In this document: in pieces, positions 25,482 to 33,755 of the stretch
How positions within the stretch are numbered: the first letter of the stretch is position 1
How the letters are laid out: each line of letters begins with the position of its first letter
From: Halobium salinum
GTDB taxonomy: Archaea > Halobacteriota > Halobacteria > Halobacteriales > Haloferacaceae
Assembly: GCF_026586625.1 (NCBI RefSeq)
Contig: NZ_JAODIW010000009.1
Location: 137,517 to 201,516 of the forward strand
Direction: 5' to 3'
DNA length: 64,000 bases
Made by a program: the position numbers and the translations under genes
Notes under the pieces: model-generated
The model's database searches: none
What the model was told of the DNA's origin: nothing
What the model saw: only the letters and a program-made list of their open reading frames with translations

Positions 25482-25569
25482 CGGGGAGAGCCCCCGGAAT
25501 CGGCGGCGGACTGGGTCGCGCGTGCGGTCATGGGTCGTCTCCCACCGACGGCGTCGGGGTACTTGAATT

Positions 25570-25599
25570 TACACGTGATTACTGGACTAATCGCGTGTA
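25570..25599. promoter_or_regulatory. dif-like dyad upstream of the recombinase
   Basis: The core is ACACGTGATTA (25571-25581), six bases CTGGAC, then TAATCGCGTGT (25588-25598). The arms match at 10 of 11 positions, and the flanking T and A extend the pairing by one. Eleven-six-eleven is the architecture of Xer/dif sites. It could instead be an operator for the recombinase promoter. The 25482-25717 spacer holds nothing else except a small ATCTC/GAGAT dyad at 25602-25616. Confidence 0.5.
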
Positions 25600-25717
25600 G
25601 TATCTCAATCCGAGATTGCGGCCCGAGAGAGCGCGAAGAGGCCGAATTACGGGGTTCCGAGGAGATGTAAACCTTCAGTTGCTATACAGACTTCCGGCTG
25701 TCGCGGTGACGGTTCGG

Positions 25718-25888
25718 CTACCCGACCCACGCCAAGAACAGCGGTAGCAACCGGACGACGCTCGCGCTCGAACCCCGCATTTCGATTTCGTGTCCCGTCG
25801 CGACGAAGTGGTTCAGAGCCGTCTCCCAGCACCCCTCGGTCGGGTCCGTCGGCCACTCACAGTCCAAACAGGTGTAACGGCACTGCAT
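25718..25888 (-). CDS. Small Cys/His zinc-finger protein (56 aa)
   Basis: This 56-residue ORF is too short for usual cut-offs. The sequence begins MQCRYTCLDCEWPTDPTEGC and has Cys7-x2-Cys10-x16-His27-x5-His33 (ALNHFVATGHEIE), a single zinc finger. The C-terminus is a short hydrophobic tail ending LFLAWVG. A promoter with GTGATGCTTAT lies 37 bp before the ATG. It resembles the finger of the 23714-24061 protein and the many one-finger proteins of haloarchaea. It is probably a nucleic-acid or protein adaptor; function is unknown. Confidence 0.75.
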   Translation of the reverse strand: MQCRYTCLDCEWPTDPTEGCWETALNHFVATGHEIEMRGSSASVVRLLPLFLAWVG

Positions 25889-25924
25889 GACGCGTTTTCA
25901 CTCGAGTAACACCTACGCGAACGG

Positions 25925-25942
25925 GAGTGATAAGCATCACTC
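25925..25942 (-). promoter_or_regulatory. Promoter/dyad of the 56-aa zinc-finger gene
   Basis: On the minus strand this reads GAGTGATGCTTATCACTC, a 7-bp inverted repeat around a CTTAT TATA-like core. GTGATGCTTAT is also present in the promoters of beta-repeat genes 1 and 2. Confidence 0.55.
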
Positions 25943-26031
25943 GGAGGGGGTTTGGCGAACCGCACGGTCCCTCGTTCCGGACGGGAGGGACTTCCACCAC
26001 GGCCGTCGGTGCAGGCCGAAGCGACCTCACC

Positions 26032-26098
26032 GGCGCCGAGTTAACAACTTCCGCGCTCACGCGGCGTTGGTTACTGTAATCTATAACAACTCGGCGCC
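26032..26098. promoter_or_regulatory. Long inverted repeat flanking the nikR promoter
   Basis: GGCGCCGAGTT (26032-26042) and AACTCGGCGCC (26088-26098) are perfect 11-bp inverted arms 45 bp apart. Between them lie TTA (26071-26073 region) and a TATA-like CTATAAC (26081-26087). The right arm ends 13 bp before the ATG of nikR. It is a candidate autoregulatory operator. Confidence 0.5.
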
Positions 26099-26111
26099 CT
26101 TGTGTTAATAC

Positions 26112-26540
26112 ATGACCGTCGTCAGCGTCTCCATGCCCGAAGAGCTCCTGAACCGCATCGACGAGTTCGCCGAGAGCCACGGGTACACCGGCCGCAGCGA
26201 GGTGATTCGCGAGGCGAGTCGCAACCTCCTCGGGGAGTTCGAGGACAAACGGCTGGAGGACCGACCGCTCCTCGGCATCGTCACGGTGATGTTCGACTAC
26301 GAGACGACCAGCGTCGAGGAGCGGATGATTCGCCTCCGACACGAACACGAGAACCTCGTCGCCTCGAACTTCCACAGCCACGTCGGTCCCCACTACTGCA
26401 TGGAGCTGTTCGTCCTCGAGGGGTCGCTGGAGGAGATTTCGACGTTCGTCGGGAAAGTCCGCGCGACGAAGGACACCCTCAGCGTCGACTACTCGGTGAT
26501 GCCCGTCGACGAGTTCGGGCCGCTTTCGTCGCCGGAGTAG
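26112..26540 (+). CDS. nikR: NikR-like nickel-responsive regulator
   Basis: This 142-residue protein has a ribbon-helix-helix domain (about 3-45; [20 protein letters not shown], then [14 protein letters not shown]) and an ACT-like metal-binding domain. The nickel ligands of E. coli NikR (His76, His87, His89, Cys95) correspond exactly to His77, His88, His90 and Cys96 here (RHEHE and [10 protein letters not shown]). It should therefore bind nickel, tetramerise and repress nickel-uptake genes. No nickel transporter is next to it. The ATG at 26112 is the first Met after the promoter. An 11-bp inverted repeat flanks its promoter and may be its own operator. Confidence 0.92.
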   Translation: MTVVSVSMPEELLNRIDEFAESHGYTGRSEVIREASRNLLGEFEDKRLEDRPLLGIVTVMFDYETTSVEERMIRLRHEHENLVASNFHSHVGPHYCMELFVLEGSLEEISTFVGKVRATKDTLSVDYSVMPVDEFGPLSSPE

Positions 26541-26710
26541 GTCCGGGCCGCCGCGACCCATCCGGGCCGCCGGCTCCGCCGGTCGGCGTCGCCGTCGATT
26601 CGGTCGGGAACTGGGCGGCGGCCAGGGGGCTCGGGAAAGGTCCGTGCGAATTCATTTCAATCTGTGGAGTAGTGTAGAAAGTTGATTCCCTCGCGTCGCC
26701 TACTACCTCC

Positions 26711-27520
26711 ATGAGTCCCGCGTCGGACGTGAGTGACGGTGTGGCAGCAGTAGACGGACCGCGGCGGCGGGCGTTGCAGCTCCTCGGACTCGTTGGCGTC
26801 CCGTTCGTCCTCCCGCTCTCCGCCGGTCGAGCGGACGCCGCCGTTGGTCCGCAGCTCCGCGACCGCGACGACGACGAGCGCTCCCGGACACGCAGTGCCA
26901 ACGCGGCGCTGAACGACGTCGTGGACGCGCTGGACGACCTCCGGAGCGAGCTCGAGGCGGTGCTCGACGCGGTCGACCGGCTCGACGAGGACCGCGGCTT
27001 CGACGACGAGAGCGTCGACGACGCCGCCGACCTGCTCGACGAGGCCGAAGAGCGCCTCCGCGACGCGAGGGGGTTCGTCTCCGACCTCGACTGGTCGTTC
27101 CGCCGTGGTCGGTCCGGGTCGCGGCGGGACATCCGTGACGACGCGGTCGACGAACTCCTCGACGTGGTAGCGCTGGTCGAGGAGGCCATCGAGGTCCTCG
27201 ACGGGGAGGACGCGGACGACGACGACCTCGACGACGACGAACTCGACGACCTGTTCGACGAGGCCGAAGAGCGCATCGAGGACGCCGAGGACGCCCGCGC
27301 GGCGCTCGACGACGCCATCGACGAGAGCCGGCGCTTCGACTACGACCGCGACGAGCGCGGCGCCCTCAGCGACGCGCGCAGCGCCAGCAGGTCGATCAGC
27401 AGGCTGCTCGACCGCACGGAGCGGGCGGTCGACGACGACGACCTCGGCGAGGCCGAGGAGTACCTCGACGAGGCCATCGACTGGGCCGAGTTCGCCCTGG
27501 ACGCGTTCGACGACCTCTGA
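26711..27520 (+). CDS. Exported helical, Asp/Glu-rich protein with Tat-like signal
   Basis: This 269-residue protein opens with a Tat-like signal, PRRRALQLLGLVGVPFVLPL, followed by a likely cleavage site near SAGRADA. The mature part is helical and very acidic. Heptad-like runs such as VVDALDDLRSELEAVLDAV recur, and the middle has a long Asp/Glu stretch (about 155-180). No Cys or active-site motif is present. Architecture, size and composition are those of the 3249-4106 protein, and both carry 'RAV.D.D..EA...LD' near the end, so the two may be distant paralogues. It is probably located outside the membrane. Function is unknown. Confidence 0.7.
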   Translation: MSPASDVSDGVAAVDGPRRRALQLLGLVGVPFVLPLSAGRADAAVGPQLRDRDDDERSRTRSANAALNDVVDALDDLRSELEAVLDAVDRLDEDRGFDDESVDDAADLLDEAEERLRDARGFVSDLDWSFRRGRSGSRRDIRDDAVDELLDVVALVEEAIEVLDGEDADDDDLDDDELDDLFDEAEERIEDAEDARAALDDAIDESRRFDYDRDERGALSDARSASRSISRLLDRTERAVDDDDLGEAEEYLDEAIDWAEFALDAFDDL

Positions 27521-27698
27521 ACGACTGACCCCGACTCGGTCCCGGCCCAGTTCTGTCCCGGTTCCGGCCGCGTGACACCGTGAGCCGGCCGTAACCGGCC
27601 GCTTTTGTCGCGGCGGCGCCTACGTTTTTCGGACCGATTCGACCCGCGAGTCCTGCGACGACCGGACGGCGACGGGACGGAGACGGGTCCACCACCAG

Positions 27699-30329
27699 AT
27701 GCGCGTAGAGACCGTCGTCGAGCGGGTGACGGCGCTCGTCGTGGACCGACCCGGGGCGGTCGTGGCCGCGTTCCTCGCGGTGACGGCCGTCTTCGCGGTC
27801 GGGTTGGGTACGGTGTCGACCGACGCCGGCACGGAGGGGTTCACCGAGGACCTCCCGTCCACGCGGGCGTTCGAGGAGGTGACCGAGCGCTTCTCCCCGC
27901 CGTTCGAGGCGGAGTCGCGCTCCACACAGTTGGTCCAGCAGGGGCCGAACGTGCTCTCGAAGCCCGCGCTGTTGCGGATGCTCGAGTCGCAGGAGCGCCT
28001 CGCGGACGACCCCTCCTTCCGGGTGGTCGGCACGTCGAGCGCCGCGGGGCTGGTCGCCCTGACGCTCGACCCCGAGGCCGACACGGCCGACGAGCAGGTC
28101 GACGCCGTCGAGGACGCGACGGCCGAGGAGGTCGCGGACGCGGTCCGCGAGGCCGCGGCGATTCCCGGCTTCCGGACCCTCGTCAGCGACGACTTCAACG
28201 CCGAGTCGGCGACGGCGACGGCGACGGTCGGCGTCGTCGAACACGACCTCCCCGGCGAGGCGCCGGGCGTGGGGAACGACGCCGAGGACCCCCTCACACC
28301 CATCCAGCTTCGGGCGACGGCGCTCGTTACTCCGGACATCGTGGTGTTCGGGAGCGGGGTGCTCGGCGCGGAGTTCGGCACCGTCATCGGCGACTCCCTC
28401 CTCGTCGTCGTCCCCGCCGCCGTCGTGCTCATCGTCGTCTTCCTCGTCTACGCCTACCGCGACCCCGTCGACCTCCTGCTCGGTACCGGGGCGCTCGCGA
28501 TGACGCTCGTCTGGACCGTCGGCTTCCTCGGCCTCGCCGGCATCGCCTTCTCCCAACTGCTCATCGCCGTCCCGCCGCTGCTGCTCGCGGTCGGCATCGA
28601 CTTCGGCATCCACGCCGTCAACCGCTACCGCGAGGAGCGCGCCGGCGGCGAGCACCCCGACTCGGGGGTCGTCGGCGCGATGACCGTCGCCGAGCGCCAA
28701 CTGCTCGTCGCCTTCGGCATCGTGACGGGGACGACCGTCATCGGCTTCGCCGCGAACGCGACGAGCGCCATCGGCCCCATCCGCGACTTCGGGCTGGTGT
28801 CGGCCGTCGGCATCACGTTCACCTTCCTCGTGTTCGGCGTGTTCCTCCCCGCCGCGAAGGTGTGGGTCGACGAGCGCCGGGTGCGCTACGGGCTCCCCAC
28901 CTGGGGGACGACGCCGCTCGGCAAGGAGGGCTCCGCCCTGGGCGCCGTCCTCCCGGTCGGGGTCGCCATCGCGGCGCGGGCGCCCACCCTGTTTCTCGCG
29001 CTCGTGCTCGTCTCGACGGCCGGAATCGCCGCCTACGGGACGGGCGTCGACACCGCCTTCTCCCAGGAGGACTTCCTCCCGCCGGCCGAGACGCCCGCCT
29101 ACCTCCGGGACCTCCCCGAGCCGTTCCGGCCGAGCGAGTACACGGCGACGCGGACCATCGACCTGCTGGAGGGGCGCTTCGAGACCGCACAGGACGACAC
29201 CGTCACCCTCCTCGTCGAGGGACGGCTTGACGAGCCGTACGCGCTCCCCTCCATCGAGCGGGCCGGACGCGACCCACCCGACTCGTTCGTCCGCGAGGGC
29301 CGGAACGACCGCGGCTCGCCGGACGCCTCCGGCGGCGGGAGGGGAGGAGGCGACGGAGGCTCCGGAGGCCCCGGGGACGGGAGAGACGAGGGCCGAGGCG
29401 CCGTCGACCGGAGCGTCGCCGACGTGATTCGGGGCGCCGCGGCCGCCGACCCCGGGTTCGCGGCCGTCGTCGCCGAGTCCGACCTAGACGGCGACGGCCT
29501 CCCCGACGAGAACGTCCGAGAGACCTACGACGCGCTGATGGCCTCGCCCGCCGGCGACGAGGCCCGGCGGTTCCTCACTGACGACTACCGGTACGCGCGC
29601 GTGGAGTACCAAGTGAAGAGCGACGCGCCGCAGGACCGGGCCGCGCTGGACGCCGTGGCCGTCGCCGAGCGCCACCGACTCCCGGCGACGGCGACCGGGG
29701 AACTCGTCGTGTTCAAGGCCGTCTCCGACCTCATCTTCGCCTCGGCCGTCGAGAGTCTCGTCATCGCGCTGGCGCTGACGGCCGTCTTCCTCGTACTCGT
29801 CTACCGCGTCACCGCCGGTCGGGGGAGCCTCGGCGTCGTCAACCTCGTCCCCATCCTGGTCTCCATCGCCTGCATCGCCGGGACGATGCGCTACTTCGGC
29901 GTCCCGTTCAACGCGCTCACCGCGACCGTCCTCTCGGTCGCGCTCGGACTGGGCATCGACTACTCCGCCCACCTCGTCCACCGCTTCGCCGACGAGTTCG
30001 ACGCCCGCGACGACGCCCTCGCCGCCCTCTCGGCCACGGCTCGGGGGACCGGCGGGGCGCTGACCGCGAGCGTGCTCACCACCGCCGCCGGCGTCGGGAC
30101 GCTCACCCTCGCGCTGACACCCATCCTCGGGCAGTTCGGCCTCGTCGTCGCCGTCAGCGTCGTCTACTCCTACCTCGCCTCGCTCGTGGTGACGCCCTCG
30201 GCCGTGATGGTGTGGGCGCGGCTGACCGGCGCGCGGGGACGACCGCGGACGGCGTCGGCGACGACGGGGGCGGACGGCCCGGTCGGAGGTCCCACCCCCA
30301 CTCCCGAGGGCGGGGTCACCGAACGATAG
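27699..30329 (+). CDS. MMPL/RND-superfamily transporter
   Basis: This is an 876-residue membrane protein with the RND plan of 12 predicted helices in two halves, each with a large external loop after the first helix. The paired signature motifs are visible: VGIDFGIHAVNRYREE in the first half and LGIDYSAHLVHRFADE in the second. The second external loop contains a Gly/Arg-rich disordered insertion (about 540-570) and a Ca-binding-like DLDGDGLPDE. The family exports lipids and hydrophobic compounds using the proton gradient. In haloarchaea such genes often neighbour COG1361 surface proteins, as here (30976-32748). The substrate is unknown. Confidence 0.9.
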   Translation: MRVETVVERVTALVVDRPGAVVAAFLAVTAVFAVGLGTVSTDAGTEGFTEDLPSTRAFEEVTERFSPPFEAESRSTQLVQQGPNVLSKPALLRMLESQERLADDPSFRVVGTSSAAGLVALTLDPEADTADEQVDAVEDATAEEVADAVREAAAIPGFRTLVSDDFNAESATATATVGVVEHDLPGEAPGVGNDAEDPLTPIQLRATALVTPDIVVFGSGVLGAEFGTVIGDSLLVVVPAAVVLIVVFLVYAYRDPVDLLLGTGALAMTLVWTVGFLGLAGIAFSQLLIAVPPLLLAVGIDFGIHAVNRYREERAGGEHPDSGVVGAMTVAERQLLVAFGIVTGTTVIGFAANATSAIGPIRDFGLVSAVGITFTFLVFGVFLPAAKVWVDERRVRYGLPTWGTTPLGKEGSALGAVLPVGVAIAARAPTLFLALVLVSTAGIAAYGTGVDTAFSQEDFLPPAETPAYLRDLPEPFRPSEYTATRTIDLLEGRFETAQDDTVTLLVEGRLDEPYALPSIERAGRDPPDSFVREGRNDRGSPDASGGGRGGGDGGSGGPGDGRDEGRGAVDRSVADVIRGAAAADPGFAAVVAESDLDGDGLPDENVRETYDALMASPAGDEARRFLTDDYRYARVEYQVKSDAPQDRAALDAVAVAERHRLPATATGELVVFKAVSDLIFASAVESLVIALALTAVFLVLVYRVTAGRGSLGVVNLVPILVSIACIAGTMRYFGVPFNALTATVLSVALGLGIDYSAHLVHRFADEFDARDDALAALSATARGTGGALTASVLTTAAGVGTLTLALTPILGQFGLVVAVSVVYSYLASLVVTPSAVMVWARLTGARGRPRTASATTGADGPVGGPTPTPEGGVTER

Positions 30330-30402
30330 CGACCTACCTCTGAACAGCGACGCACCCGGAGGAACCCTCCCGCCTCATGCGCCGAGCGCGCCTACGACCA
30401 CC

Positions 30403-30918
30403 ATGGCCACCGTCACCGACGTCGAGCAGCGACGTGCCACCGGCACCGTCACCGACTACGCACCACTCCCGCTCCGGCTGGGGGTCGCGTACGTCGTGCT
30501 GGTCCACGGGCTGGGGCGGTTCGGCGTCGGCCCGTTCGCCGGCACCGACGTCGCCGGCTTCGCCGGCTTCCTCGCTTCCCTCGGCGTCCCCGCGCCCGAC
30601 GTGATGGCGTGGGTCGTCACCGCGGTCGAGGTCGGCGGCGGCGTCCTCCTCCTCCTCGGCCTGCTCACCCGCCTCGCCGCCGCGCTCATCGTCGCCGACA
30701 TCTCGGTCGCGCTGTGGCTCGTGCAACTGCCCGCCGGCTACCCCGCCGCCGCCGCCGGAATCGAACGGGACCTGCTCCTCGTGCTGTGTGCGCTGACACT
30801 CGTCGTCGTGGGCGCCGGACGGCCGTCGCTCGACCGAGCGCTGTTCGGCGGGTCGCCGGTGCGACGGCTCCTCGGCCGTCTCGGTCGGCCCGCTTCGACG
30901 ACCCCGAGTGACGACTGA
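30403..30918 (+). CDS. DoxX-family membrane protein
   Basis: This is a 171-residue protein with four membrane helices. The DoxX pattern is present: LRLGVAYVVLVHGLGRFGVG in helix 1, then FAGFLASLGVPAPDVMAWVV leading into helix 2 and EVGGGVLLLLGLLTRLAA. The C-terminus is a short polar tail. DoxX proteins are linked to redox functions at the membrane, but the haloarchaeal members are uncharacterised. It starts 73 bp after the transporter on the same strand and may be co-transcribed with it. Confidence 0.88.
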   Translation: MATVTDVEQRRATGTVTDYAPLPLRLGVAYVVLVHGLGRFGVGPFAGTDVAGFAGFLASLGVPAPDVMAWVVTAVEVGGGVLLLLGLLTRLAAALIVADISVALWLVQLPAGYPAAAAGIERDLLLVLCALTLVVVGAGRPSLDRALFGGSPVRRLLGRLGRPASTTPSDD

Positions 30919-30975
30919 GTCCGCGACTCCGCAGATACGCTCGTGCTGTGAAGTCGGATGTGACAGCTGCTCGTG

Positions 30976-32748
30976 TCACGCCACGTCCGGGTCCGACCCC
31001 GGGAACCCCGTCGGCTCGTCGTCGCCGCCGTCGCCTTCCTTCCCCCGGCCACGGCGGCGTCGGCGCAGGAAGAGGAGGAGGACGAGGAGGAGGAGGAGGC
31101 CCAACCCGAGGCCGCCGAGGAGGGTCGGCGAGGGGAGGAAGCCGCGGCGTTCGGGTTCGACGACGGTCACGCCGACCTGGAACGTCTCGGAGAGCTTCGT
31201 CTCTCCGTCGGGGGTGTCGTAGAGGAAGTCGACGGTGACGGGGTACTGCTTCGCCACGGCGTCGCCGGCGGCGCTCACCGTGAACGCGACCGTCGCCGTC
31301 TCCCCCGGCTCCAGACTGTCGACGAACGCCGAGTCGTCGGTGACCGAGAGCGGGTCGGAGGCGAACAGTTTGGCGTTGACGTTGCGCACCGCCTCGTCGT
31401 CGTTGTTGGTCACGGCGAGGACGACTTCGGCCTCGCCGCCGGCCTCGACCGTCGCGTTGACCGGGGTGACGATGAAGGCGTCGCGCCGGTCGCCGACGAA
31501 GGCGACGGCGTCGAGTTCCTCGCTCGTCCGGCGGTCGGCGTCGGCGTCGCGGTAGACGACGACGAAGGTCACCTGCCGGGGGCCGGGGTCGGCGCCGTCG
31601 CGGGTGTCGACCGGGAAGGCGAACTCCCGGAACTCGTCGGCGCCGAGCGTGCCGAGGGCGAACTCCGTCTCTTGTGGAACGAGCGACTCCGAGCCGACCG
31701 AGAGCCGGACCACCGCGTCCACCGCGTCGGTGGGGCCGTTGTTCGTCAGCGTCCCCCGAATCTCCCCCTCCTCGCCGGCCCGGAGGGTGGCGAACACGTC
31801 CGAGAGGGTGAAGCGCTGTTCGGTGCCGGGGACGACGCCGACGCCGATGGGTGCGGACTCCACCCGGTCGCCGTCCTCGTCGGTGTAGACGACGACCGCC
31901 TCGAGGGGGTAACTCCCCGGTCGGGCGTCGTCCGCGAGCGCGACGCGGTAGGTGACGGCGGCCCGGTCGCCCGGCCGGAGCGTGCCGAGGAAGCGCCCGT
32001 CGACACCGTCGCCGCCGGCGCCGTTCCCCCCGGCGTCCCCGTCTCCCCCCACCAGCGAGAGGTCGCCGCCGTCGGCGCGAACCCGGAGGGTGGCGTCGCG
32101 GGCGACCTCCGAGCCGCGGTTGGTCACGTCGAGGGTGACCGTCCCCGTCCCGCCGGGTTGCACGTCCGCCCCGGCCGCGACGACGCCGAAGCGGGCCTGC
32201 GGTTCGACCTCGACGACGAGCGGGACCGTCCGGAGGACGAAGCTGTCGTCGAGCACGGTGCCGTTGGCGGCGATCTCCTCGTCGTACGTCATGACGTACC
32301 GGAAGGGGAGTTCGTAGGTCCCGGGTCGGGCGTCCTCGGGGACCGAGACGGTGAACTCCGCCCGGCGCACCTCGCCGTCCGGGATGTCTCCCAGGGGAAC
32401 GGTCCCGGTGCGCACGTCGACGGGCACGTCGTCTCGCTCGAGCAGCGCGACCCGCACCTGCTTGGCCGTGGTGACGCGCTCTTCGAACTGTCGGCGCGTG
32501 TTCGAGGAGATCTCGGCGGAGGCGTTCGTGCTCACGTCGTCGATGTCGCCGGAGTTGAGCACCTCGACGACCACCGTCGTCTCCTCCCCGGGGACGAGGA
32601 CGTTGTACGGGAGGTACGCGAAGAGGTTCGGCTCGCCGTTGACGGCGACCCGGTCGTCGGCGACGGCGGGCGTCGACAGCGGGACGGACCCCGCGGTGAG
32701 CAGAAGGGCGACCAGCAGGACCGCGTACGGACTGACCGTCTGACTCAT
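30976..32748 (-). CDS. COG1361-type surface protein with CARDB/NEW3-like repeats
   Basis: This is a 590-residue exported protein. An N-terminal signal helix (YAVLLVALLLTAGSVPLSTP) is followed by four or five Ig-like repeats in which 'V.aGgeaeVvLaVtNnd' or 'pGe..tv...v.N.G' patterns recur (for example EAGGEAEVVLAVTNNDDEAV). A C-terminal membrane helix (GGLGLGLLLLLVLLLFL) and a basic Arg-rich tail anchor it with the repeats outside. It converges on the MMPL transporter and DoxX genes, a pairing common in haloarchaea, and may act as their extracellular partner. The promoter region contains a 15-bp element shared with the beta-repeat genes. Confidence 0.87.
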   Translation of the reverse strand: MSQTVSPYAVLLVALLLTAGSVPLSTPAVADDRVAVNGEPNLFAYLPYNVLVPGEETTVVVEVLNSGDIDDVSTNASAEISSNTRRQFEERVTTAKQVRVALLERDDVPVDVRTGTVPLGDIPDGEVRRAEFTVSVPEDARPGTYELPFRYVMTYDEEIAANGTVLDDSFVLRTVPLVVEVEPQARFGVVAAGADVQPGGTGTVTLDVTNRGSEVARDATLRVRADGGDLSLVGGDGDAGGNGAGGDGVDGRFLGTLRPGDRAAVTYRVALADDARPGSYPLEAVVVYTDEDGDRVESAPIGVGVVPGTEQRFTLSDVFATLRAGEEGEIRGTLTNNGPTDAVDAVVRLSVGSESLVPQETEFALGTLGADEFREFAFPVDTRDGADPGPRQVTFVVVYRDADADRRTSEELDAVAFVGDRRDAFIVTPVNATVEAGGEAEVVLAVTNNDDEAVRNVNAKLFASDPLSVTDDSAFVDSLEPGETATVAFTVSAAGDAVAKQYPVTVDFLYDTPDGETKLSETFQVGVTVVEPERRGFLPSPTLLGGLGLGLLLLLVLLLFLRRRRRGRGKEGDGGDDEPTGFPGSDPDVA

Positions 32749-32757
32749 CGGACCGCC

Positions 32758-32772
32758 ATCACATAACCGATA
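32758..32772 (-). promoter_or_regulatory. TATCGGTTATGTGAT element before the COG1361 gene
   Basis: On the minus strand this 15-mer is identical to the first 15 bp of the beta-repeat promoters at 4186 and 5316. Here it lies downstream of a separate TATA-like GCTATAAG (about 32789-32796), next to the expected transcription start, which suits an operator rather than a core promoter. Confidence 0.6.
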
Positions 32773-33305
32773 CCCGTAGGTGAGCCGTTCTTATAGCCTT
32801 TCTACGGCCGGCTCGGAACCCTACGCACGGAGGGTCACCCGCGGCCGGCGCCGAACGCGGGAACGGTCGCCAGCGAAGATATCAAACGAGATAACTGCGG
32901 CGGTGGAGTTATGTACTGGTCCGACTTCGATACTGATAACGGCGGGATAGGACGGGAAGCGGTACCCGCGTTCCGTCGACCGAGGTTCGGACGCCACGCG
33001 ACCGTCGACACACCACCACACCACCACCACAGGCGGTCGCCGCGGCCACCGACGCTCGGCACGCTGTTCCTACACACCACGCCCCGTCACCGGGGCACCC
33101 CACACCTGCGAGCGACGCCGCCGGCTCTCCCCTCCACGGAGTCGGGACCCCTTCGGTCGCCGCGCCCCGGTACCTCGGGGTACCTGCGTTCCCTCGAGAC
33201 CGTCGACCGTTCACGTCGCCGCCAGCACACGCGCCGACGGTCGCGTCGACGCGGCGCTCGCGACGTGACGGGCGGGAGGGACGAAGCGGGACCGAAACCG
33301 TTCGG
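32773..33305. other. Intergenic, no gene seen
   Basis: About 530 bp. The part at 32870-32960 is AT-richer than its surroundings, with GATATC and GATAAC words. Open frames across it have no protein-like features. Confidence 0.4.
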
Positions 33306-33461
33306 TTACTGGCGCTTGCTCCGCGCTTCGCGCACCTCGGAGCCGTCGCGGAGCTTGTCCTCGCAGTGGGGACAAACCCGTGGGTGTTCCATCCCGTTCG
33401 GGGCGAACACCCGAACGTAGTTCTCCGTGACGAACGAGCCGCAGTTTTGGCATTCCGGCAT
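33306..33461 (-). CDS. Small zinc-ribbon protein, DUF7563-like (51 aa)
   Basis: This 51-residue protein has Cys4-x2-Cys7 (MPECQNCGSFVTENYVRVFA) and Cys30-x2-Cys33 (VCPHCEDKLRDG), a complete four-Cys zinc ribbon, and a basic C-terminus (REARSKRQ). It corresponds to the small haloarchaeal DUF7563 family as I recall it. Two relatives occur in this window, at 52169-52363 and at 62975-63130, the latter differing at only about a dozen positions. Function is unknown; it may bind nucleic acid. It is shorter than usual ORF cut-offs but clearly real by conservation. Confidence 0.88.
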   Translation of the reverse strand: MPECQNCGSFVTENYVRVFAPNGMEHPRVCPHCEDKLRDGSEVREARSKRQ

Positions 33462-33755
33462 ACGCGGGCGCTTTCGACCTGAACCCCATAACGGTTGTGG
33501 CTGACCGGCGCCCAGCCGTCCTCAGTCCGGCGGTTCGGCCGGGGCGGTCCGGAGGCCGGAGAGGACGGGGGTCGCCGGCGGAGTGTCGGCGGCGGGCCGG
33601 CGCACGAGCGACCCGGCGACCGAACGACCGAAAGCCGCGAGATTCCCACGTTCGGCGCCAAGCGGCGGCGATAGCCGGGCGTCCATTCCGGGCAGCCAAA
33701 AGGATTAGGCCGGCGACGAAAGCTTCTTACGGGCTTCGGGTGACGCTCACGAACG

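Noticed and set aside
26032-26111. Classical NikR operator (GTATGA-N16-TCATAC)
   Set aside because: The half-sites do not occur in the upstream region; only the wider 11-bp inverted repeat is present.
27605-29230. 541-residue open frame overlapping the MMPL transporter on the same strand
   Set aside because: Low-complexity Arg/Pro product in a shifted frame. The transporter frame has RND motifs and membrane helices.
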